DNA of 64,000 bases, from NCBI GenBank assembly GCA_002405165.1, contig DHLF01000001.1, forward strand, positions 1 through 64,000, written 5' to 3'. How positions within the stretch are numbered: the stretch's first letter is position 1; every line of letters starts with the position of its first letter. Made by a program: the position numbers and the translations under genes. Positions 44,125-51,705 of the stretch are shown in pieces. This DNA is from Christensenella sp. UBA4675. GTDB lineage: Bacteria > Bacillota > Clostridia > Christensenellales > Borkfalkiaceae. The notes under the pieces were generated by a model. It saw only the letters and a program-made list of their open reading frames with translations. It made no database searches and had not been told where the DNA came from.

Positions 44125-44413
44125 TGTTAAACAATATGTTATATATCGACACCCTGCCACAACAACGGCTTTGGTGTCGGGGATAACCGCAATAGTAGTA
44201 GCTTTAAGCGCTACTTTTATTATTTTATGGAGAAAATTTAAAAAAGGCGCGTCCAAAGTTTTTCATATCGACGAAAACAAAAATAAAGAAGTTGAAGAAG
44301 ATTTAGTTATAACGGACGACGAAATTAAAAATTCCGACGAAGAAAATCAAGTTCAACAAGATAATGCTCAAACGGAAAACGATACTTGCGAAGATAAAAA
44401 GGAAGAAGAGTAA
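44125..44413 (+). pseudogene. Small membrane protein with acidic tail, probable one-base frameshift
   Basis: ATG 44125, with AAAGGGG upstream, gives ten residues (MLNNMLYIDT). One extra base in the C run at 44151-44154 would then join this to an open frame that encodes a hydrophobic segment (SGITAIVVALSATFIIL), a basic stretch, and a highly acidic Glu/Asp/Gln tail ending at 44413. A shorter frame starting at TTG 44171 has no ribosome site. The intact ancestor was probably a single-pass membrane protein of about 95 residues and unknown function. Confidence 0.6.
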
Positions 44414-44427
44414 TAAGCAGGAAAAAA

Positions 44428-44916
44428 ATGTTAAAAGATATTAAAAAAGTAATAAAAGAATTGAACTCGGGCGTACAAGACAAAGTAAATACCGAAAAGG
44501 CAATAAAGATTAAGAAAAAGCTTTTGTATATTTCGATTCCGCTTATTATCATCGGAATTATAGGAGTAATTGTTTCTTTCGTTTTGTTTGCCACCGCAGG
44601 TCGCGACGCTTTTACGGATAACGGTTTTTCAGTTAGAATAATTATTCCTATGGTTACTTTTATAGCTTGCGGATTGATTTCGGCGGTAGGATTTATGCTT
44701 TTATCGCTCGCATTAAAAATCGTAGTAACTCAATTCGCAACAAATTTAATTTCGGAAGGAACAAGCGGATTTTGCCCGCAGTGCCATGCAAAAATAGAAG
44801 AAAACAGCGTTTTTTGTACTTCTTGTGGAAAGCAACTTAAAAAACAATGTTCTTGCGGTCAAGTAAACAATTTAAACTCTACGTATTGTTCTAAATGCGG
44901 AAAAAAATTAGATTAA
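44428..44916 (+). CDS. Membrane protein with C-terminal double zinc ribbon
   Basis: A 162-residue protein with a charged N-terminus and two hydrophobic segments (about residues 33-58 and 73-100). The cytosolic C-terminal region carries CPQCHAKIEENSVFCTSCG and CSCGQVNNLNSTYCSKCG, two zinc-ribbon units of the CxxC type. Function is unknown; such proteins often act as membrane-associated scaffolds. CAGGAAAAAA precedes ATG 44428. A 12-bp stem terminator follows. Confidence 0.75.
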   Translation: MLKDIKKVIKELNSGVQDKVNTEKAIKIKKKLLYISIPLIIIGIIGVIVSFVLFATAGRDAFTDNGFSVRIIIPMVTFIACGLISAVGFMLLSLALKIVVTQFATNLISEGTSGFCPQCHAKIEENSVFCTSCGKQLKKQCSCGQVNNLNSTYCSKCGKKLD

Positions 44917-44936
44917 AATTTTTTTTAAAAAATATT

Positions 44937-44977
44937 TCACACTTTTTAGCTTTAGGGTTAAAAGGTGTGATTTTTTT
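44937..44977 (+). terminator. Terminator before the spoVA operon
   Basis: TCACACTTTTTA pairs with TAAAAGGTGTGA (one G-U pair), then a run of seven T. Confidence 0.8.
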
Positions 44978-45043
44978 ATTGATTTTACGAAATCTTTTAT
45001 AAAAACGTTTTTTTGTTTTAAAACTTTTACTTTTTAATTTTTG

Positions 45044-45072
45044 GAATATTTTTCATTATTTAAAAGATACTA
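45044..45072 (+). promoter_or_regulatory. Candidate sigma-G promoter for spoVA
   Basis: GAATA at 45044-45048 fits the sigma-G -35 pattern GHATR, and GATACTA at 45066-45072 differs from the -10 CATACTA by one base, with 17-bp spacing. spoVA operons are known sigma-G targets; this assignment is inference. Confidence 0.45.
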
Positions 45073-45153
45073 CTTTTATGATTAAAATTATTGATAAAAG
45101 ACAATCGCAATTAAACGTAAGCGAAAACGAGAGTTTTGTAAAAGGAGTAAAAG

Positions 45154-45615
45154 ATGACTTCAAAGAAACAAAATAATTTTGTAAATCAAAAATTTTTAGA
45201 CTACGTTTCGGCAACCGAGCCTAAAACGAAAGAATGGAGAACGCTTTTCAACGCTTTTATGATAGGCGGATTTATTTGCTGTATAGGGCAGTTTATAAGG
45301 TTTTGCTTTATCTTTTGGTTTGGTTTAGCCGGAGACGAACTTGCGGGAAGTACGTCTATGGTGATGATATTTTTAGGTACTTTTTTAACTGCGCTCGGCG
45401 TTTACGATAAAATAGCAAAGTATGCGGGAGCAGGAACGATTGTTCCTATAACGGGCTTTGCAAATTCCGTATGTTCGCCTGCAATAGATTTTAGGTCGGA
45501 AGGTTTTATTTACGGCATGGCGGCTAAAATGTTCGTAATAGCAGGTCCTATAATTGTTTTCGGAGTTTCTTCAAGTGTATTGGTCGGACTAATTTATTAT
45601 TTCTTTTCACTATGA
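45154..45615 (+). CDS. spoVAC: Stage V sporulation protein AC
   Basis: A 153-residue membrane protein with four or so hydrophobic segments, including IGGFICCIGQFIRF and ITGFANSVCSPAIDF, both typical of SpoVAC. Together with SpoVAD and SpoVAE it forms the channel that moves Ca-dipicolinate into the forespore and releases it at germination. AAAAGGAG precedes ATG 45154. The order AC-AD-AE is the usual clostridial minimal set. Confidence 0.92.
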   Translation: MTSKKQNNFVNQKFLDYVSATEPKTKEWRTLFNAFMIGGFICCIGQFIRFCFIFWFGLAGDELAGSTSMVMIFLGTFLTALGVYDKIAKYAGAGTIVPITGFANSVCSPAIDFRSEGFIYGMAAKMFVIAGPIIVFGVSSSVLVGLIYYFFSL

Positions 45616-45621
45616 GGGGTT

Positions 45622-46620
45622 ATGAAATCTACTATTATATTTAAAAATAAGCCTTGTATAGCGGGAGCATTTTCTATTGTTGGACCAAAAGAAAGTCAAG
45701 GTCCGCTAGGAAAGTTTTTCGACTATAAATTGCAAGACGATATGTTTGGCGAAAAAACCTTTGAAAAAGGCGAAATGAAAATATTATACACCGCGCTAAG
45801 CAAAGCAATAGAAAATTCGGGTAAAAACGAAAAAGAAATAGATGCGGTAATTGCGGGTGATTTATTAAATCAAATAATTGCTTCTTCCTTTTCTGCAAGA
45901 AGAATTAAAACGGGTTTTTTAGGCGTTTATAACGCTTGCTCAACGTTTTCGGAATCGCTAATTATAGGATCCACTTTAATAGACGGCGGATATTTAGATA
46001 ACGTAGTATGCGGAACTAGCAGTCATTTTTCTACTGCGGAAAGGCAGTATCGTTTTCCGTTGGAATTCGGCGCGATTCGTCCACCGCAAGCTCAGTGGAC
46101 GGTTACGGGGTCAGGCGCGTGCGTATTGTCGGGAAAATATGAAAAAAATAACCCCGTAGTTACAATGGCAACGATAGGAAAAGTTATAGATTACGGCGTA
46201 AAAGACGTGTATAATATGGGTGCTTGTATGGCGCCCGCAGGAATGGATACGCTTACCACGTTTTTTAAAGAAACTAAAACTAAACCGTCCGATTACGATT
46301 TAATAGTCAGCGGAGATTTGGGCGCGTTCGGAAGTAGAGTACTAAAAGATTTAATGAAAGATAAAGGCTATGATATATCTTCTAACCACGTCGATTGTGG
46401 GGAACTTATCTATAATATTGCGGAAGACGAATATCAAGGCGGTTCGGGCGCGGGGTGTTCTTCAAGCGTATTTTGTTCTTATTTATATAAGCTTTTAAAA
46501 CATAAAAAATTAAATAAAATAATACTAATGGCAACGGGAGCGTTACTTTCTACGTTGTCTTCGCAACAAGGGGAATCTATACCGTCTATTGCGCATTTAG
46601 TAGTTGTGGAGAATATATGA
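45622..46620 (+). CDS. spoVAD: Stage V sporulation protein AD
   Basis: A 332-residue thiolase-like protein that binds dipicolinic acid. VGPKESQGPLG, GVYNACSTFSESL and TSSHFSTAERQYRFP match SpoVAD; the latter contains the pocket region. VDCGELIYN and GSGAGCSSSVFCSYL follow near the C-terminus. It lies between spoVAC and spoVAE and overlaps the latter by four bases (ATGA). Its presence identifies the organism as a potential endospore former. Confidence 0.93.
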   Translation: MKSTIIFKNKPCIAGAFSIVGPKESQGPLGKFFDYKLQDDMFGEKTFEKGEMKILYTALSKAIENSGKNEKEIDAVIAGDLLNQIIASSFSARRIKTGFLGVYNACSTFSESLIIGSTLIDGGYLDNVVCGTSSHFSTAERQYRFPLEFGAIRPPQAQWTVTGSGACVLSGKYEKNNPVVTMATIGKVIDYGVKDVYNMGACMAPAGMDTLTTFFKETKTKPSDYDLIVSGDLGAFGSRVLKDLMKDKGYDISSNHVDCGELIYNIAEDEYQGGSGAGCSSSVFCSYLYKLLKHKKLNKIILMATGALLSTLSSQQGESIPSIAHLVVVENI

Positions 46621-46988
46621 ATATACTTTTTACCTATTTAAGATGTTTTTTAGTGGGCGGGGCAATATGCACGCTCGCACAGCTAATAATAAATTATACA
46701 AAACTTACCGCTGGTAAAATTTTAGTTTTTTTTATGCTCGGCGGAATATTTTTACAGGCTTTCGGATTATATTCTTATATAATAGAATTCGGTCAAGCGG
46801 GAGCTACCGTTCCTATTAGCGGATTTGGATACTTGCTTGCGCAAGGCGCAATTAAAGGGGCAAGAACGCAAGGTTTATTCGGCGCGATAACCGGCGGACT
46901 TTCTTCTGCTTCCGCAGGGGTTACTTCCGCCATAGTTTTTAGCTTTATTTTTTCTTTAATTTTTAAACCTAAATCTAAAATAAATTAA
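46617..46988 (+). CDS. spoVAE: Stage V sporulation protein AE
   Basis: A 123-residue membrane protein of the SpoVAE (AEB) family with four hydrophobic segments, including GGAICTLAQLII, LGGIFLQAFGLY and VPISGFGYLLAQGAIKGA. It completes the minimal clostridial SpoVA channel. It starts inside the spoVAD stop (ATGA). The 231 bp after its stop are AT-rich and hold only the candidate yunB promoter. Confidence 0.92.
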   Translation: MNILFTYLRCFLVGGAICTLAQLIINYTKLTAGKILVFFMLGGIFLQAFGLYSYIIEFGQAGATVPISGFGYLLAQGAIKGARTQGLFGAITGGLSSASAGVTSAIVFSFIFSLIFKPKSKIN

Positions 46989-47206
46989 GAAAATAACTAA
47001 TATTTTTACTATTTAAAATTTAATTTTTAGTTAAATAATTTTAATAAATTTTTACAAATTAGAAAAAACTATTTTTTTTATTTGTTAAAATATAATTTTT
47101 TTTGTAAAAAATCTAATTTTTTTGTGATTTAAAAAAATATATTTAAAACGGATAATTAAAAAAATTCAATATATTTTTTAAAAGTGATAAACTTTAAATA
47201 AAAAAG

Positions 47207-47214
47207 CATATAAT
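47207..47214 (+). promoter_or_regulatory. Candidate sigma-E -10 element before yunB
   Basis: CATATAAT at 47207-47214 fits the sigma-E -10 CATACAAT with one change; TGATAAA 15 bp upstream is a weak -35. It lies only five bases before the GTG start, implying little or no leader. Confidence 0.4.
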
Positions 47215-47219
47215 AAAGC

Positions 47220-47840
47220 GTGAGAAAAAAAAGAATTTCGTTTCGCGCTTTATTTTTTTTATCGTTATTTATTTGCGTGTTTTGTTATTTATTCAATTCG
47301 TCGTCAAAAATAATACTTAACGTAGGCGCAAACTATTACAATTCAAAAATTTTAAATATTGCGTATTCGTCTTTGGGTGACTGTTTAAAGGATAAGTCGG
47401 AGCTTGAAAACGTAGTTATAATCGAGCGCGACAAGGACGACAATATCAATTACATTTCGTCAAATACCTACAAGTTAAATCTTTTGGCTACCACGCTTGC
47501 GCAAAATTTTAAAGATAGTTTCAACAAGTCTTTTAGCGGTGGAGTAAGCGTTCCCGTAGGTGCGTTTACGGGGATAAGTTTGTTTAGCGGTATCGGTAAA
47601 AACGTAAAAATGAATTTAATAGTAATAACCAACGTAAAATGCGAGTTTTATACCGAATTTAAAGAAGCAGGAATAAATCAAACAAGGCACGTTTTAAAAT
47701 TATTTGTAATTCCTACCGCGAATATTGTAACGCATAAAAAAAGCATAGTAAAAACCGAGAAGATAGAAGTTATTTTATATGATAATTTAATCATCGGAAA
47801 AGTTCCGTCAACCTATTTAAACGGTAAAATTTTAAACTAA
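47220..47840 (+). CDS. yunB: Sporulation protein YunB
   Basis: A 206-residue protein with an N-terminal membrane segment (RALFFLSLFICVFCYLF) and then the YunB pattern: IAYSSLGDCL, DDNINYISSNTYKLN, a VPVGAFTGISLFSG segment, and the late TRHVLKLFV. YunB is a sigma-E-dependent sporulation protein needed for full spore formation in Bacillus. The start is GTG 47220 with no ribosome site, 5 bp after a candidate -10. It lies downstream of spoVA but appears to be a separate unit. Confidence 0.85.
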   Translation: MRKKRISFRALFFLSLFICVFCYLFNSSSKIILNVGANYYNSKILNIAYSSLGDCLKDKSELENVVIIERDKDDNINYISSNTYKLNLLATTLAQNFKDSFNKSFSGGVSVPVGAFTGISLFSGIGKNVKMNLIVITNVKCEFYTEFKEAGINQTRHVLKLFVIPTANIVTHKKSIVKTEKIEVILYDNLIIGKVPSTYLNGKILN

Positions 47841-47853
47841 TGTCTTAGTTTTA

Positions 47854-47882
47854 TTGACAAAAAAATTTTTATATATTAAAAT
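47854..47882 (+). promoter_or_regulatory. Sigma-A promoter of the pheST T-box transcript
   Basis: TTGACA at 47854-47859, a 17-bp spacer and TAAAAT at 47877-47882. Confidence 0.75.
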
Positions 47883-47887
47883 ATATA

Positions 47888-48105
47888 AAAAAGCGTTGAA
47901 AAAGACAGATATAAGTTTTTGAAACAGAGAGAAACGTTCGCAGGCTGAAAAACGTATCCGAAAAAGAACTTATATTATTCACTTTGGAGCTGTGCGCCGA
48001 ACTAACAGTAAGCGTTACCGGTCGTTCCGTAATACCGTAAACAAGAAAAAAAATAGGTGGTACCGTGGAGATAATTCGCCCTATTGAGTGCGAATTATTT
48101 TTTTG
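47888..48105 (+). promoter_or_regulatory. T-box riboswitch, Phe specific (specifier TTC)
   Basis: The leader has the AGAGAG motif and the AGGTGGTACCGTGG antiterminator (48055-48068). The terminator pairs AATTCGC with GCGAATT ahead of a T run at 48098-48104. Stem I has a basal AAAG:CTTT helix and an upper ATATAAG:CTTATAT helix. Between them on the 3' side is TATTCA, giving specifier TTC (47977-47979), then A and the basal CTTT. The match to Phe and to the downstream pheST genes validates the position rule used for the two branched-chain T-boxes. Confidence 0.92.
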
Positions 48106-48124
48106 CCGTCTATAAGGAGAAAAC

Positions 48125-49141
48125 ATGTTAGAAATTATCGAGCAAATCAAAAACGAAGTCAAGGCAAAATTGCAACAAGGGCAAGACGCGAAAGAACTAG
48201 CCGAAAGTAAGTCTGCGTATTTAGGTAAAAACGGAAAAATAACGGGACTACTTAAAAATATGAAAGATATAGCGCCGGAAGACCGTCCGAAAGCGGGGAA
48301 ACTCTTTAACGATTTAAGAAAAGACGTAGAAGCGTTATTTGCGCAGGTAGAAGAAAAGTTAGCTTTAATGATTAAAGAAAAAAAGCTTGAAAAAGAAAAA
48401 ATCGACGTTACTTTACCTACTCAAAAGCTTATCAACGGGAAACACCCCATAACTTTAATAAAAAATGAAATAATAGATACTTTTGTTGGAATGGGATTTT
48501 CTATTTTCGAAGGTCCCGAAATAGAACTCGATAAATATAATTTCCAAAAATTAAATATACCAAAAGACCACCCTGCAAGAGATATGCAAGATACTTTTTA
48601 TGTTTCGGATAACGTAGTGCTTCGTACGCAAACTTCGGCAGGGCAAATAAGAGTAATGGAAAATCAAGCTCCGCCTCTTAAAATTTTAAGTCCGGGAAGG
48701 GTATTCCGTAGCGATAGCGACGCAAGCCATTCTCCTATGTTCCATCAAATGGAAGGTTTAGTTGTAGACAAAAACGTTACCTTATGCGATTTAAAGGGAA
48801 TGCTAGAAGAATTTTTAAGTAAAATCTTTAACGGTAAGGTAAAAACGAGATTTCGTCCTTCCTACTTCCCGTTTACCGAGCCTAGCGTAGAAGTAGACGT
48901 TAGTTGTTTCGAATGTGGCGGAGTAGGTTGTCCGCTTTGCAAAAAAACAGGTTGGATAGAAGTTTTAGGCGCAGGAATGGTTAACAGAAAGGTTTTAGAA
49001 GGTTGTAATATCGACCCCGACGTTTACAGCGGTTTTGCATTCGGAATAGGAATCGAAAGAATTGCAATGCTAAAATATCAGATTCCCGATATAAGGCTTT
49101 TCTTTGAAAACGATATAAGATTTTTAAAACAATTCAAGTAA
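48125..49141 (+). CDS. pheS: Phenylalanine-tRNA ligase alpha subunit
   Basis: A 338-residue class II aminoacyl-tRNA synthetase subunit. It has an N-terminal coiled coil (residues 1-90), the RTQTSAGQIRVM region, motif 2 (FRSDSDASHSPMFHQ) and motif 3 (FGIGIERIAML). The cysteine-rich CFECGGVGCPLC segment is the usual insertion in these enzymes. It forms an alpha2-beta2 enzyme with PheT. ATAAGGAGAAAAC precedes ATG 48125, right after the T-box terminator. Confidence 0.96.
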   Translation: MLEIIEQIKNEVKAKLQQGQDAKELAESKSAYLGKNGKITGLLKNMKDIAPEDRPKAGKLFNDLRKDVEALFAQVEEKLALMIKEKKLEKEKIDVTLPTQKLINGKHPITLIKNEIIDTFVGMGFSIFEGPEIELDKYNFQKLNIPKDHPARDMQDTFYVSDNVVLRTQTSAGQIRVMENQAPPLKILSPGRVFRSDSDASHSPMFHQMEGLVVDKNVTLCDLKGMLEEFLSKIFNGKVKTRFRPSYFPFTEPSVEVDVSCFECGGVGCPLCKKTGWIEVLGAGMVNRKVLEGCNIDPDVYSGFAFGIGIERIAMLKYQIPDIRLFFENDIRFLKQFK

Positions 49142-49153
49142 GGAGAAAAGAAA

Positions 49154-51523
49154 ATGAAAATTTCATTAGAATGGTTAAACGAATACGTCAATTTAGACGG
49201 AGTAAGCGTAGAAGAACTTAAAAACGGGCTTTTCTCCTGTGGGTTCGAAGTAGAAGAAGTATTAGAAATAGGCAACGTAGAAAAAGTTGTAACTTGTAAA
49301 ATTTTATCAATTGAAAAACATCCTGACGCAGACAAATTATCAATTACCCAAGTAGACGCGGGAAGTTACGGAAAATTACAAATAGTAACCAACGGTAAAA
49401 ACATAAAAGTAGGCGATATAGTTCCCGTATCTTTGGACGGAGCAATTCTTGCCGACGGAACTAAAATCAAAAAAGGTAAAATTCGCGGAATCGAATCCGA
49501 CGGAATGTTCTGCGGAGGAGAAGAACTCGGTATCAACGGCGACCAGTACGAAGGTGCGGACGAAAACTGCATTTTGGTTTTAAGGGAAGAATATCCCTTA
49601 GGAGAAGAAGTAACCAAAGCCTTAGGTGTAAAAGATACCATTTTCGATATATCTTTAACGGCAAATCGTCCCGATTGTATGTCGGTAATAGGTATCGCCA
49701 AAGAAGTCGCTTGTTTATTAAATCGTCCGTTTATCGCACCAAAATTATATGAAAATATCGTTTTAGGGGACGAAGTAAAAGTAGACGTTTTATCTCCCGA
49801 TTTATGTCCTTTATACTTAGCTTCCAAAGTAACGGATATTAAATTGAGCGAATCTCCAAAATGGATGAAAAAAAGGCTTGCAAGCGTAGGGATTAGAAGC
49901 ATAAATAACGTTGTAGATATAACCAACTACGTTTTAACCGAAATAGGACAACCTATGCACGCTTTTGATTATAATAGATTAAAGGGAAATAAAATAATCG
50001 TCAGAAGGGCTGATAACGGCGAAAAAATCGTAACGTTAGACGAAAAAGAATTCGAATTAAATAATGACAACTTAGTTATATGCGACGCCGAAAAGCCTTG
50101 TTGTTTGGCGGGTGTTATGGGTGGACTTAACAGCGGAATAAACGAAAATACAAGCGTTTTGGTATTTGAAAGCGCGAAATTTAAAAGAGATAACATAAGA
50201 AAAACGTCAAGAAAATTAGGTCTACGTTCGGACTCGTCCGCGCGTTTCGAAAAAGGCGTAGACGCGTATACCACTAAAACGGGTATGGCAAGGGCGTTAT
50301 ATTTAATCGATTTATTAAAATGCGGTAAGGTAAGCGGAATCGTAAACGAAAATAATTTCGTTTCGCAAGAGAAAAAAACCATTACTACCACGTTTAAAAA
50401 AATTAACTCGATTTTAGGAATAGAAGTACCGCAAGAAAAAAGCGTTGAGATATTAAATAATCTTAACTTTAATTGCAAAGTAGACGGAGATAAATTAACC
50501 GTTGTCGTTCCTCCTTATAGAGAAGACGTAGAGTCTTTCCCCGATTTAGCCGAAGAAATTATTCGTTTCTACGGTTACGACCATATTACGCCAACGCTTT
50601 TAACTCACGCAAGCGTTACGGTGGGCGGTTTAACTGATAGACAGAAACGTTTAAACGATATAAAGCAAATGCTTTTTGACGAAGGTTATTGCGAAACGAT
50701 TACTTACTCGTTTATAGGTAAAAAGGATTTCGATGCTTTTTCACTTGACGCTTCGTCCGCAATTAAACTAATAAACCCGTTAGGGGAAGATTTAAGTTTA
50801 ATGAGAACGTCTTTAATTCCGTCTATCGTAAACATAGCAAAGAACAATATAAATAAAATGAATTATGACGGAAGACTTTACGAACTTGCAAGCGTTTATA
50901 TTCCCACCGATGAAGAATTGCCGATTGAAAAAACAACGCTCGCAATGGCTATATTTGGCGAAAAAGAAAGCTTTTTCACGTTAAAAGATACGGTTGAAAA
51001 AGTATTCGCTCATTTTAACGTTTCAACGGAAAGAAAATATACTTACGGCGAAACTCCTTATTTGCATAAAACGAGAAACGCCGATATTACGGTAGGAAAG
51101 ACTAAAATAGGCGTTATAGGTCAAATTTCGCCTGACGTTGCAAAAACACTTGACTTATCCAAAGAAGTTTACGTTGCCGAATTAGACGTAGAAGCTTTGT
51201 TTAGTTTAAGCGGAAAGCCCGTAAAATTCAGACCGTTCGGAAAATATCCTAAATCCGAAAGAGATTTAGCTTTGGTTATGGATAAAAATGTTACCAATCA
51301 ACAAGTAATAGACGCGATTAGACAATCGGGAATTAAAGATTTAAAAGAAATTGAATTATTCGACGTTTACGAAGGCGATAAAATCGAACAAGGAAAAAAG
51401 AGCTTGGCGTACCACTTGACATTCTCGTCTAACGAAAAAACTTTAAGCTTTGAAGAAGTTGAACAATTTGTCGCTAAAATTTTAAAGAATTTAGAGAAAA
51501 AAGGAATTTCTTTAAGAAGCTAA
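49154..51523 (+). CDS. pheT: Phenylalanine-tRNA ligase beta subunit
   Basis: A 789-residue beta subunit with the N-terminal tRNA-binding (OB-fold) domain (CKILSIEKHPDADKL), the B3/B4 editing domain (VVDITNYVLTEIGQPMHAFD), the B5 domain (VPPYREDVESFPDLAEEIIR) and a C-terminal anticodon-binding FDX-ACB domain (PKSERDLALVMDKNVTNQ). It is complete, starts 12 bp after pheS with AAGGAG, and is read from the same T-box transcript. Confidence 0.96.
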   Translation: MKISLEWLNEYVNLDGVSVEELKNGLFSCGFEVEEVLEIGNVEKVVTCKILSIEKHPDADKLSITQVDAGSYGKLQIVTNGKNIKVGDIVPVSLDGAILADGTKIKKGKIRGIESDGMFCGGEELGINGDQYEGADENCILVLREEYPLGEEVTKALGVKDTIFDISLTANRPDCMSVIGIAKEVACLLNRPFIAPKLYENIVLGDEVKVDVLSPDLCPLYLASKVTDIKLSESPKWMKKRLASVGIRSINNVVDITNYVLTEIGQPMHAFDYNRLKGNKIIVRRADNGEKIVTLDEKEFELNNDNLVICDAEKPCCLAGVMGGLNSGINENTSVLVFESAKFKRDNIRKTSRKLGLRSDSSARFEKGVDAYTTKTGMARALYLIDLLKCGKVSGIVNENNFVSQEKKTITTTFKKINSILGIEVPQEKSVEILNNLNFNCKVDGDKLTVVVPPYREDVESFPDLAEEIIRFYGYDHITPTLLTHASVTVGGLTDRQKRLNDIKQMLFDEGYCETITYSFIGKKDFDAFSLDASSAIKLINPLGEDLSLMRTSLIPSIVNIAKNNINKMNYDGRLYELASVYIPTDEELPIEKTTLAMAIFGEKESFFTLKDTVEKVFAHFNVSTERKYTYGETPYLHKTRNADITVGKTKIGVIGQISPDVAKTLDLSKEVYVAELDVEALFSLSGKPVKFRPFGKYPKSERDLALVMDKNVTNQQVIDAIRQSGIKDLKEIELFDVYEGDKIEQGKKSLAYHLTFSSNEKTLSFEEVEQFVAKILKNLEKKGISLRS

Positions 51524-51620
51524 TTTAAGTTTTTAACGATTGATTTTTTTAAAAAATTTAAAGGCAAATTTTTGTTTTTAAAAAACAATAAAAATTATTA
51601 AATAATGAGTAAATAATTAC

Positions 51621-51656
51621 ATTTCGCAAAATATTTATTTTGCGAAATGTTATAAT
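51621..51656 (+). promoter_or_regulatory. Perfect 28-bp palindrome next to a -10 box, upstream of the U32 gene
   Basis: ATTTCGCAAAATA (51621-51633) and TATTTTGCGAAAT (51636-51648) are perfect inverted repeats around TT, followed by TATAAT at 51651-51656. It covers the place of the -35 box. There is no following T run, so it looks more like an operator than a terminator of pheT. Confidence 0.5.
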
Positions 51657-51705
51657 AAAAAAAGACGTAATTAAAAGAGTAGAAAAATAGTAAGGTAATA
51701 AGAAA

